Source: Phytohabitans sp036906915
GTDB lineage: Bacteria > Actinomycetota > Actinomycetes > Mycobacteriales > Micromonosporaceae
NCBI RefSeq assembly: GCF_036906915.1
Contig: NZ_JBAKHX010000166.1
Location: 1 to 5,528, forward strand
DNA length: 5,528 nucleotides
Direction: 5' to 3'
Shown: in pieces, positions 1-5,192 of the stretch
Position numbering within the stretch: position 1 is the stretch's first letter
How the letters are laid out: each line of letters starts with the position of its first letter
The notes under the pieces: generated by a model
What the model saw: the letters and a program-made list of their open reading frames with translations, nothing else
Database searches by the model: none
Told to the model about the DNA's origin: nothing
Position numbers and translations under genes: made by a program

Positions 1-2
1 TG

Positions 3-203
3 ATCTACAACACCCGACATCTGCTCGCCGTAGTGCGCGAGTACCTCGCGCACTACAACCAACATCGGCCGCATCAGGGCCGCGGGCAACGCCCACCTGA
101 CCAAGACGCCCTTCCAGCACCGGTCGCCGATCTGGGTGTGATGCGGGTGCGACGCAGGAAGGTCCTGCATGGGTTGATCAACGAGTATGAGCAGGCCGCG
201 TAG
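3..203 (+). CDS. Transposase with integrase core domain, C-terminal end (cut by window edge)
   Basis: The frame is open from the left edge and ends at TAG 201-203, giving 66 visible residues. It contains the typical end of an rve (DDE integrase core) domain: a stretch YNTRHLLAVVREYLAHYN followed by QHRPHQ, then a basic linker and the closing segment LHGLINEYEQAA. In actinobacterial IS481/IS3-type transposases this tail follows the last catalytic Glu, and the HRPH-type motif lies just after the catalytic helix. The three catalytic acidic residues would lie upstream of the window, so activity cannot be judged. The enzyme family cuts and joins insertion-sequence ends. The element's right end should lie within a short distance of 203, but I could not identify a terminal inverted repeat without the left end. 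The family call is firm; the exact IS family is not. Confidence 0.88.
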   Translation: MYNTRHLLAVVREYLAHYNQHRPHQGRGQRPPDQDALPAPVADLGVMRVRRRKVLHGLINEYEQAA

Positions 204-205
204 CC

Positions 206-218
206 AAAACCGAGTTTT
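206..218 (+). repeat. Short hairpin just after the transposase stop
   Basis: The sequence AAAAC (206-210), CGA, GTTTT (214-218) forms a 5-bp stem with a three-base loop, three bases after the transposase stop. The right arm ends in four T, so it could act as a weak terminator or be part of the element end. The short stem makes both readings uncertain. Confidence 0.3.
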
Positions 219-238
219 CGAACGGTACAGGCCAGGCC

Positions 239-284
239 GTGGCGGTGCCACAGGCGCTGTAGGCGCTATGACGCCCACCGCCAC
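239..284 (+). terminator. 9-bp inverted repeat, possible terminator after the transposase
   Basis: GTGGCGGTG (239-247) is the exact reverse complement of CACCGCCAC (276-284), with a 28-base loop that itself carries GGCGCT twice (253-258 and 262-267). It lies about 35 bases after the transposase stop. The stem is GC-rich and no T-tract follows, which is common for actinomycete terminators, but the long loop makes a terminator less certain. It could also belong to the IS end. Confidence 0.35.
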
Positions 285-302
285 CAGCGATATGATCATG
301 TT

Positions 303-341
303 GGCGGCGCGGTCGTCCACCGCAAACACGGCTGCGCCGCC
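303..341 (+). repeat. 8-bp inverted repeat upstream of the SUKH-4-like gene
   Basis: GGCGGCGC (303-310) is the exact reverse complement of GCGCCGCC (334-341). Allowing G-T pairs, the stem continues inward to 316/328 and leaves a loop of about 11 bases. It sits 60 bases before the proposed start of the immunity gene. It may be a terminator for transcription from the left or a structure in the gene's leader. No clear promoter was found between the two hairpins of this spacer. Confidence 0.35.
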
Positions 342-400
342 TCTGAACTACTCAAATGCCGATGATCGGATGACTGGCCGCTACATGAACTCTGGGTGCT

Positions 401-964
401 TTGATCCTTGCCTGGACTACCCTCACTGGCGTGCCCGTTGATGATCTTCCGCTGCCTCCCGCGTTCGAAGCGGTCACGGCCTGGGCTGGTACTGGGCGGG
501 TGATGCGTGCTACCGAGCTGGACGTGGCGACGTGGTGGCTTCCCGAGCCGCAGAAGGCCGCGCTGGTCTCGTGTGGCGTACCGCTGATCGATGACCTCGT
601 GAGTGCGGTGTCATTCCGCGCAGAGCCGACGATGTACCGGTTGGCGAACTCCGAGGACCTGGACTGGGTGTACGGTGCCGCGCCGGGGACCGGTGAGGTG
701 CAGGCATGGCAGTCGGACGGCCGCACCTGGTTCGTCAACTCAACGATCACCCACTGGCTGTGTTCGCTGCACATGGTTGGTAGCTGGTTGACCAGCTCAA
801 CCGTCATCGGCCGCTGGGACGAAGACGGACAGGCCGAAGAGGAAGCGCTCGCGGAGCTCGCCGACCTGTTGGAGCGGATCAGGGCCCTTGACCCGCCCGC
901 GTTCGGGGACGGCGACCATGCAACCCACTTCTGGCCCGCAGTGCTCGACCGGTGGCTCTACTGA
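401..964 (+). CDS. SUKH-4-like immunity protein
   Basis: A 187-residue protein resembling actinobacterial SUKH-4 (SMI1/KNR4 superfamily) immunity proteins. In that family the protein sits in the cytoplasm and neutralises a secreted polymorphic toxin of kin or neighbours, often a nuclease or deaminase. Visible landmarks in family order: GVPLIDD at residues 59-65 (the 'G-hydrophobic-P' turn), a beta-rich middle with DGRTWFVNST at 106-115, a helical LCSLHMVGSWL segment at 120-130, an acidic helix 140-163, and the closing DPPAF (164-168) and FWPAVLDRWLY (177-187). The length fits the family. The frame opens after a TGA at 386-388. TTG 401 is the first usual start and GTG 431 an alternative; neither has a convincing Shine-Dalgarno, so the N-terminus is uncertain and may be trimmed. 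No toxin gene lies in the window, so the gene is an orphan here. I judge the family from motifs alone. Confidence 0.72.
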   Translation: MILAWTTLTGVPVDDLPLPPAFEAVTAWAGTGRVMRATELDVATWWLPEPQKAALVSCGVPLIDDLVSAVSFRAEPTMYRLANSEDLDWVYGAAPGTGEVQAWQSDGRTWFVNSTITHWLCSLHMVGSWLTSSTVIGRWDEDGQAEEEALAELADLLERIRALDPPAFGDGDHATHFWPAVLDRWLY

Positions 965-1016
965 TCGATGCAGACATCCTCTTCTGTTTGATATGCAGGT
1001 AAGAGGATGCCTCGAT
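964..1016 (+). terminator. Hairpin terminator after the SUKH-4-like gene
   Basis: CATCCTCTT (975-983) pairs perfectly with AAGAGGATG (1001-1009), and an outer ATCGA/TCGAT pair (964-968 and 1012-1016) overlaps the TGA stop. Loop bases CTG/CAG (984-986/996-998) can extend the stem. The position directly behind the stop supports a terminator; there is no T-tract. Confidence 0.6.
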
Positions 1017-1179
1017 GGTCGACCGGGCCTCAGGACGGCGGGATGAAATGCGCCGTGAACGTGCTCTGCCGTGCCTCGCTCATCCATCGCGCCGTACGAA
1101 ACCGGCCACTGCGGCCGGCAGCTCGTTCTGGGGCACATCCTCGCAGTCAGGACGGACGAAGTCGAAGAGCACGATGTGC
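1017..1179. other. Unassigned stretch between immunity gene and hydrolase fragment
   Basis: I see no gene I can name here. One + frame open from 1059 to the TGA at 1212-1214 uses G/C-rich third positions and reads like protein (it contains ETGHCGRQLVLGHILAV), but it has no good start and I do not recognise it. The frame that runs into the hydrolase fragment gives low-complexity basic sequence with no resemblance to that family before position 1180. The stretch is probably another gene scrap or junk at a junction. Confidence 0.3.
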
Positions 1180-1535
1180 GGTATGCCGACGCGGCTGGGG
1201 CCCGTCTACGCTGAGATGTTCCCCGAGAAGGTACGGGCCCTGGTGCTCGACGGCGTGATGGATCCGCACGCGAACACCCTCAAGCGCCGGCAGGAGCTGT
1301 GGGCGAGTTTCCAGGAGGCCTTCGACGAGATCGCCGCCTTCTGTATCGAGAAGGGTGACTGCCCGCTCGGCGACTATGTCAAGGGAGCCGCCGCCGAGTA
1401 CCAGAAACTCGCCCGGCCCTTCTGACCAACCCGGTGCCGGCCGGCACCGGTCGCCGGCTGAGCTTCATCGCCGCCAACGATGGCATCGTCACCGGCCTCT
1501 ACGCCCAGGGGCTCTGGCCTCATGTCGTGGCCGGC
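1180..1535 (+). pseudogene. Fragment of TAP-like secreted alpha/beta hydrolase (tripeptidyl aminopeptidase family)
   Basis: Residues read from 1180 as GMPTRLGPVYAEMFPEKV, then RALVLDGVMDP and later FCIEKGDCPLGDYVKG. These match the region after the nucleophile elbow in actinobacterial TAP-type peptidases (S33-like, exported, releasing N-terminal peptides). The frame stops at TGA 1423-1425. The homology resumes one frame over from about 1422 with LLTNPVPAGTGRRLSF, then GIVTGLYAQGLWPHVVAG, so a one-base indel lies near 1415-1422. In the family the elbow reads G-x-S-Y-G-T-x-L-G; here it is GM-P-TRLG, so the catalytic Ser and the adjoining Tyr-Gly are gone. The N-terminal third, the catalytic Asp/His and the C-terminal TAP domain are all absent. 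About 120 residues of a roughly 500-residue family remain. It is a dead internal fragment; the family call is strong. Confidence 0.85.
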
Positions 1536-1557
1536 CGGGGCCCGTTGCGTGGCCGGC
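1526..1557 (-). terminator. GC-rich hairpin downstream of the repeat-protein gene
   Basis: GCCGGCC (1530-1536) pairs with GGCCGGC (1551-1557). The same place holds a 10-bp direct repeat, CGTGGCCGGC, at 1526-1535 and 1548-1557. It begins 20 bases past the stop of the leftward gene at 1578, where a terminator would be expected. The overlap with the end of the hydrolase fragment leaves open that the repeat marks a rearrangement junction. Confidence 0.35.
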
Positions 1558-1577
1558 GGACACTGGGAGGCGTCAGG

Positions 1578-2401
1578 TTAGTCAGCGGCGCAGACCGCGT
1601 ATGTGGCAATGCCGTAGCGGACAGTGGTCGTGGTGTTGACGTAGTGCGCGGTCCAACTGCTGAGCCCGGATTGTGTCGCGCGATCGACGAGCCAGCGGAC
1701 GCCGCCGCCGTGTTCCCACCCGCCGCCTATCGCGAACTCGGTGTTTGTGCAGCTGGCGGCCAGGGTGAGTGAGGTTCCCCGCTCGAGGATGGCGCTTTGG
1801 CTGACGCCCGCCGTCCAGTGAACACTGCACAGACGGTGTAGACGGTCGCTGAGCGACTCGCCGTCGTGGCGTTGTACGGCATTACCGTCCAACCCTGGCC
1901 GGTGGTGGCCGGGCGGGAATGCATCACCACGAAGCGATTGACGGGGTCGATGCGGAATCCGCCGCCGGTGTTCGACGTACCGGTGGGGCATGTCTTCGTC
2001 ACGGCGGGGTTCGCGCCCGGTGCGACAGATGTGGTGCGGGAGTCGAAGGTGCGGCCGTCGATGCTGGCGCAGACCGCGAAGACCTCGACCGTCTGGGTCG
2101 TGGTCAGTGTGTTGAGGGCGTTGACGAACCATCCGTTGCTGGTCAGGGATGGCCGCGAGGTGTCGATGAACACTTCGTTGGCGGTGCTGGCGGAGAACCC
2201 GCCGCTGATCGCGACGCCCCAGCTCTGGCAGTCGACGGTGACCGAGCCCGACGCGCCCGGGGCGAGCGTGAGCGTCCCCCGCCGGGTTTCCCACGCGCGC
2301 AGGTCGGCCTGGGCGGCATTGGCGCCGGCCACCGGCGCCACCATCGCCGCTGCCGTAGCGACCATCAGCCAGTGGGTCAGTCGCGTGCGCAGTGTCAGCA
2401 T
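1578..2401 (-). pseudogene. Secreted protein of three 80-residue repeats, split by one frameshift
   Basis: Start ATG 2401-2399 lies six bases after GGAGG; the ATG three bases earlier is too close. Residues 1-32 are a Sec-type signal peptide (basic start, hydrophobic WLMVATAAAMVAPVAG, Ala-rich cleavage site near AQA). The mature part has three copies of one unit: an APG or similar turn, Cys, GGF/GGGF/GGGW, Trp, an Asn-Thr/Ala site, then VFAVCA/VYTVCA/TYAVCA. Cys pairs fall at 58/111, 138/191 and 218/271, each 53 apart with a period of exactly 80, suggesting one disulphide per unit. The reading frame breaks near 1817-1825. Restoring one base gives 274 residues and keeps the third repeat in register, ending at TAA 1580-1578. 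Without repair, translation leaves the repeat frame and stops near 1727. Such GGGF/VCA repeats occur in uncharacterised actinobacterial secreted proteins; the function is unknown. The frameshift may be natural or a sequence error. Confidence 0.8.
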
Positions 2402-2407
2402 CATCAA

Positions 2408-2412
2408 CCTCC
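2408..2412 (-). promoter_or_regulatory. Ribosome binding site of the repeat-protein gene
   Basis: GGAGG on the minus strand lies six bases before ATG 2401-2399 and three bases before ATG 2404-2402. This spacing selects the second ATG and removes the 22-residue extension from ATG 2467, which would bury the signal peptide. Confidence 0.75.
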
Positions 2413-2476
2413 AGCGTTCCCCGATCGGCCGCGGGTACTCCTTCAGGCCGAGCGATGTGCCCAGCATGAGTGGAGC

Positions 2477-2506
2477 CGTTCATCGAACCTGCATCGCGTC
2501 GTTCAT
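2477..2506. repeat. Direct repeat CGTTCAT in the spacer upstream of the repeat-protein gene
   Basis: CGTTCAT occurs at 2477-2483 and 2500-2506 with 23-base spacing, each followed by a TCGA (2483-2486 and 2510-2513). The spacing is about two helical turns, and the pair lies 75-105 bases upstream of the repeat-protein start, where a regulator could bind. No clear -35/-10 pair was found. Chance is possible for a 7-mer. Confidence 0.25.
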
Positions 2507-2525
2507 TGATCGAATAACGGTCACC

Positions 2526-2823
2526 TCAACTGGGGGAGGCAGCACTTCCGCGAACGACGAGGGACGCCCGCACGATGGTTTCGCCGGGTTTCAGGCCTCC
2601 CTCCTTGACGCGGCGGCGGCCTCAACCGCCGCGACTCCCATGAGTTCGCGGTCCTGGCGGACGGCGGTGAGGTCTACTGAGGAGAGACGGGCGATGGCGC
2701 GTCATCGAAGCCCTTGACGGACAGGTCTTCGGGAATCCGCACGCCGTTTCGCAGCAGTATCTGTAGCAGCCCGACTGCCGCGTGGTCGCCTTGGTCTTGG
2801 CGCGTAAGGATGACCCGACCCGG
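2526..2823 (-). pseudogene. LacI-type transcriptional regulator, C-terminal remnant with frameshifts
   Basis: Three consecutive minus-strand frames spell the end of a LacI/GalR effector domain. Segment A (about 2823-2680) contains GDHAAVGLLQILLRNGV and then RIPEDLSVKGFDDAPSP, the family's 'IPeDvsVvGFDD' signature, and ends at TAG 2676-2674. Segment B (about 2678-2600) reads SVDLTAVRQDRELMG and then VAAVEAAAASRRE, matching the 'LTTVrQd..eMG..Av' motif, and ends at TGA 2593-2591. Segment C (about 2597-2526) reads GLKPGETIVRASLVVRGSA and ends at TGA 2528-2526. An apparent TC duplication at 2682-2687 and an indel near 2597-2605 cause the shifts. The DNA-binding domain and most of the sugar-binding domain are missing. 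The left end is a natural C-terminus; the right end stops where a transposase-like tail begins. Not functional. Confidence 0.87.
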
Positions 2824-2910
2824 GTCTACGCCTGGTCAACGTTCCGACGGCGACGACAGTGGCAAGCCCGCGTCAGCCACTACCGCCGACGCGGGCAAAT
2901 CCCACCATAA
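2824..2910 (+). pseudogene. Transposase-like C-terminal tail remnant
   Basis: A 28-residue + strand end, VYAWSTFRRRRQWQARVSH followed by YRRRGQIPP and TAA 2908-2910. The Trp, poly-Arg, Gln-Ala-Arg, His-Tyr-Arg-Arg pattern resembles the extreme C-terminus of several actinobacterial IS transposases (IS701/IS4-like), where a helix of the form W..RRRHQ..AR..HYRRR ends the protein. The frame stays open further left but there it is antisense to the LacI remnant, so the junction is placed near 2824. The fragment is too short for a firm family assignment; an unrelated basic C-terminus is the alternative. Confidence 0.42.
2866..2896 (-). terminator. Hairpin terminator after the serine hydrolase gene
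   Basis: GCCCGCGTC (2866-2874) pairs perfectly with GACGCGGGC (2888-2896) around a 13-base loop. It begins 27 bases past the hydrolase stop (2926-2924). The symmetrical GC-rich stem without a T-tract is the common actinomycete style and would work in both directions. It overlaps the transposase-like tail. Confidence 0.6.
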
Positions 2911-2923
2911 GCGCCGTACAGTA

Positions 2924-4180
2924 TTAGACGCGGGCGGCGAGGCGTTGGAACTCGGCGGCGCCGCCATTGAACAGGAAGTTGAGGGATTGGGTCAGCGCAA
3001 TCGCGGTCAGGTCGCGGTTAGGGTCGGTGAACCACACCGTGCCGAAGCCGCCCTCCCAGCCATACCGGCCCGGCTGCGAGACCTCGTCCGGCGTGACGCT
3101 GACCGCCATGCAGTACCCCCAGCCGCGTCCGTTGAGCACGAATCCGCCACCGGCGGCCTGCTGCGGCGTGAGGTGATTGGTCGTCAGCAGCCGGACCGAC
3201 TCCGCCGACAGCAGGCGCCTACCGTGGTGAACTCCCCGGTTGCGCAACAGCTGGGAGAACGCCAGGTAGTCGTCGATGGTGGACATCAGTCCACTCGCGC
3301 CGGACGGGAACGCCGGTGGCTGGGTCAACTCGTGCGGTGGGAACCAGCTCGACAGCTCCAGTTGTCCGGTCTCCGGGTTGCTCTGATAGAGGTCGGGCAA
3401 CCGGGCGGCGTCGCGGGCGGACACGGAGAATCCGGTCCGCCGCATGCCCAGCGGCCGGAAGACGCGTTCCCTCAGGAAATCCGGCAGCGATTTGCCGGAG
3501 GCGCGGGCGATCAGCACGCTCAGCACGAGCGAGCCGGCGTTGTACTGCCACCGCTCACCCGGCTGGGCCATCAACGGCAGGGTACCGAAGCGCCGGATCC
3601 ACTCGTCCGGCTCGTGCGGGCTGGGCGGGTACGGCTCCGCCATCGTCAGCCGCAGGTTTTTGGCCGCGGCGATGATCGGATAGTCGTCCGGCTCGAAGGG
3701 ATCGAGGATGAGGCCGTACCCCATCCGGAACGTCAGGAGGTCCTCGACCGTGATCGGGCGCGTCGCCGGCACCGTCTGGTCGAGTGGCCCGTCGAGCCGG
3801 GTGAGCACCCGCCGGTTGGCCAGCTCCGGAAGCAGCCGGTCGACCGGTTCGTCGAGCGCGAGCTTGCGGTCCTCGACCAGCATCATCGTCGCCGCGCCGA
3901 TGATCGGCTTCGTCAACGACGCGATCCGGAACGGCGTGCCACGCCGGATCGGCTCGTCGCTGTCCAGCGACTTCCGGCCGATCGTGTCGACGTGGACCGC
4001 GCCGCCGTGCGCGACGAGGTAAACGATCCCGACCAGCTCACCCCGGGCGATGCGCGCCGCCATCGCCTCGTGCAGGGCGGTGAGCCCGGTGCTCGCCGAC
4101 GCCCGTCCCGGTGCCAGGCCACTGGTGAGCGCTGAGGCACCCACCGCGACGGATCCGGTCAACAACGCTCGCCTGTCCAT
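2924..4180 (-). CDS. Tat-exported serine hydrolase, beta-lactamase fold (class C/EstB-like)
   Basis: A complete 418-residue protein. The start at ATG 4180-4178 is chosen because GGGAG lies seven bases upstream and the protein then opens with a twin-arginine signal: MDRRALLTG, a hydrophobic stretch to about residue 22, and an AxA-type site near 28-30. The catalytic S-x-x-K is SLTK at 88-91 (Ser nucleophile and Lys base); the Tyr of the second motif is in QYNAG (Tyr213); the third motif is the Gly-rich GWEGGFGTVWF (374-384), which stands where beta-lactamases have K-T/S-G. The family (Pfam Beta-lactamase) includes esterases, D-aminopeptidases and lactonases as well as class C beta-lactamases, so the substrate cannot be named. 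The length is normal and no frame breaks are seen. It should act outside the membrane. It stands alone: upstream is a broken reductase, downstream a terminator. A 10-bp inverted repeat covers its ribosome binding site. Confidence 0.93.
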   Translation of the reverse strand: MDRRALLTGSVAVGASALTSGLAPGRASASTGLTALHEAMAARIARGELVGIVYLVAHGGAVHVDTIGRKSLDSDEPIRRGTPFRIASLTKPIIGAATMMLVEDRKLALDEPVDRLLPELANRRVLTRLDGPLDQTVPATRPITVEDLLTFRMGYGLILDPFEPDDYPIIAAAKNLRLTMAEPYPPSPHEPDEWIRRFGTLPLMAQPGERWQYNAGSLVLSVLIARASGKSLPDFLRERVFRPLGMRRTGFSVSARDAARLPDLYQSNPETGQLELSSWFPPHELTQPPAFPSGASGLMSTIDDYLAFSQLLRNRGVHHGRRLLSAESVRLLTTNHLTPQQAAGGGFVLNGRGWGYCMAVSVTPDEVSQPGRYGWEGGFGTVWFTDPNRDLTAIALTQSLNFLFNGGAAEFQRLAARV

Positions 4181-4189
4181 CGGCAAGCT

Positions 4190-4224
4190 CCCTTCGCTCA
4201 TGAGCAACCTAGTAGAGCGAAGGG
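4190..4224 (-). promoter_or_regulatory. Inverted repeat overlapping the hydrolase ribosome binding site
   Basis: CCCTTCGCTC (4190-4199) and GAGCGAAGGG (4215-4224) are perfect reverse complements with a 15-base spacer. On the minus-strand transcript the downstream arm is GAGCGAAGGG, which holds most of the Shine-Dalgarno (GAAGGGAG, 4195-4188) before ATG 4180. If transcribed, the hairpin would mask the ribosome binding site; as DNA it could be an operator for a dimeric repressor. Next to it AAGGGCCCTT (4220-4229) is a perfect 10-bp palindrome. No regulator gene is intact in the window. Confidence 0.6.
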
Positions 4225-4227
4225 CCC

Positions 4228-4246
4228 TTTCATTTTTGTTTCATGA
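4228..4246 (-). promoter_or_regulatory. AT-rich patch upstream of the hydrolase, possible promoter region
   Basis: In otherwise GC-rich DNA, 4228-4246 is mostly A/T (minus strand CATGAAACAAAAATGAAA). It lies between the reductase stop (4258) and the inverted repeat, the only room for a promoter of the hydrolase gene. No standard -35/-10 pair is evident, so this is inference from composition and position. Confidence 0.25.
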
Positions 4247-4257
4247 GGGGAAGTGGG

Positions 4258-4582
4258 TCAGGAGTCGGCCCGCGTGTAGGTCAGGTGCAGCACGCCGATG
4301 CTGAAGGTCTTCGAGTCGGTGAGGCGCAGCGGCACCTGCGCGCCGTCCGCGAAGAGTCGCTTGCCGCCGCCGACCACGATCGGGTGCAGCAGCAGGTGCA
4401 GCTCGTCGATGAGGCCCCTCGCGCAGCAGCGAGACGACGAGCGTGCCGCTGCCGGTGGTGCCGCCGGGCTCCTCCTTGAGGCGGGTCAGCTCCTTCACGA
4501 CGTCGCCGCTGATGAGCGTCGAGTTCTGCCACTCGGCCGTCGTCAACGTCTGGGAGACGACGTACTTGCCGTCTGGAAGCCC
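4258..4582 (-). pseudogene. RibD C-terminal/dihydrofolate-reductase-like protein, C-terminal part with frameshift
   Basis: The homology begins at GLPDGKYVVSQTLTTAEW (from 4582), with QNSTLISGDVVKELTRLKEE and the GSGTLV nucleotide-binding motif following. Near 4415-4418 the minus strand has GGGG where GGG would keep the frame. After dropping one G it continues GLIDELHLLLHPIVVGGGKR, LFADGAQVPLRLTDSKTFS and HLTYTRADS to TGA 4260-4258. Members bind NADPH and reduce pterin-, pyrimidine- or unrelated substrates; the many actinobacterial copies are mostly uncharacterised. The family is about 185-195 residues, so the first 75 or so, including the N-terminal Rossmann strand and substrate pocket, are missing. 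No start codon lies between the TAG upstream in this frame and the homology. The loop between PGG and GSGTL also looks about three residues short. A dead gene. Confidence 0.88.
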
Positions 4583-4596
4583 GCTACATCGCGTGA

Positions 4597-4968
4597 CCCG
4601 CCGCCTCCGCTAAACCGGCCGCCGAGAATGCCAACGGGTGTGTCCCGATCCGGCCCGAGCTCGACTTTTACGAGGCGGGCCGGGTCGCCAGCGAGGAACT
4701 GACAACACCGACCTCGAGGTGTAGAACCATCAGCGTCTCCAACATTCGCGACGCCGCGAACCCGGCGGACCGCTGCCAGGTTTTCCTGGTCGGGTTCTGG
4801 CCGCTCGTTGACGGCTCCTTTACCTACACGGAGCCGGTGACCGCGTGTGGCCCGCACCGGACAGTATTGGCTCGCAACGTGCCCAACAACGCCCACTACA
4901 TAGTGCTCTACGCCGTCGACTACATCGAGCCCGAAGTTCAGGTCGTGAAGTACCGCGTTTGGCACTGA
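4597..4968 (+). pseudogene. Small secreted protein, mature part only (start and signal peptide lost)
   Basis: A + strand frame of 123 codons, open from TGA 4594-4596 to TGA 4966-4968, with no ATG or GTG; one TTG lies far inside. It reads PAASAKPAAENANGCVPIR at its start, then ELDFYEAGRVASEELTTP, CRTISVSNIRD, CQVFLVGFWPLVDGSFTY, and ends AHYIVLYAVDYIEPEV, QVVKYRVWH. Four Cys (15, 42, 60, 84) suggest two disulphides; alternating beta-strand patterns and the Ala/Ser/Pro-rich opening look like the sequence just around a signal-peptidase site. Codon use is actinomycete-like. I do not recognise a named family. Because sequence to the left of 4583 is antisense reductase, the signal-peptide coding part has been removed at the junction. 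It would not be translated as it stands. Confidence 0.66.
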
Positions 4969-5016
4969 GCCGTCCAACGCTTGCCCGTGGCGAGAACTAC
5001 CCGCGAAGCGAAACGA

Positions 5017-5047
5017 GCAAGACCCCGCCCGTACGGCGGGGTCTTGC
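5017..5047. terminator. Strong hairpin terminator
   Basis: GCAAGACCCCGCC (5017-5029) and GGCGGGGTCTTGC (5035-5047) form a perfect 13-bp stem with a 5-base loop. It lies 48 bases past the secreted-protein stop at 4968 and 145 bases past the leftward gene's stop at 5193, so it could serve both convergent genes. The symmetrical form without a T-tract is typical of actinomycetes. The remaining spacer, 5048-5192, holds only weak short hairpins. Confidence 0.85.
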
Positions 5048-5192
5048 ATCGTGTGGGGTCGCGGCGATACGGCCGCAGGCCCGACGCCCGTCAGGGCGGC
5101 GTGATCGCTGCCAGGGTCCGCTTCACCGTCGTTGGATGTGGTTCGACACAGGCAGTCGGACCGCTGCCGTTTGCGGGGACCAGGGGCGCCTG

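Noticed and set aside
187..441. 84-codon + strand open frame after the transposase
   Set aside because: It begins inside the transposase end and overlaps the immunity gene; its composition is not protein-like and it has no ribosome binding site.
1815..1831. Programmed ribosomal frameshift in the repeat-protein gene
   Set aside because: No slippery heptamer is seen (minus strand GTGTTCACTGG), and no strong downstream structure was noticed; a plain one-base loss or sequence error is simpler.
1866..2717. 283-codon + strand open frame
   Set aside because: It is antisense to the repeat protein and the LacI remnant, both of which have clear family motifs.
2714..4135. 473-codon + strand open frame
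   Set aside because: It is antisense to the serine hydrolase over most of its length, its residues are low-complexity Arg/Gln/Glu/Val, and the hydrolase motifs on the other strand are unmistakable.
4181..4207. Upstream ATG start (4207) for the serine hydrolase
   Set aside because: It would add nine residues before the twin-arginine signal and lies within the inverted repeat; ATG 4180 has the correctly spaced ribosome binding site.
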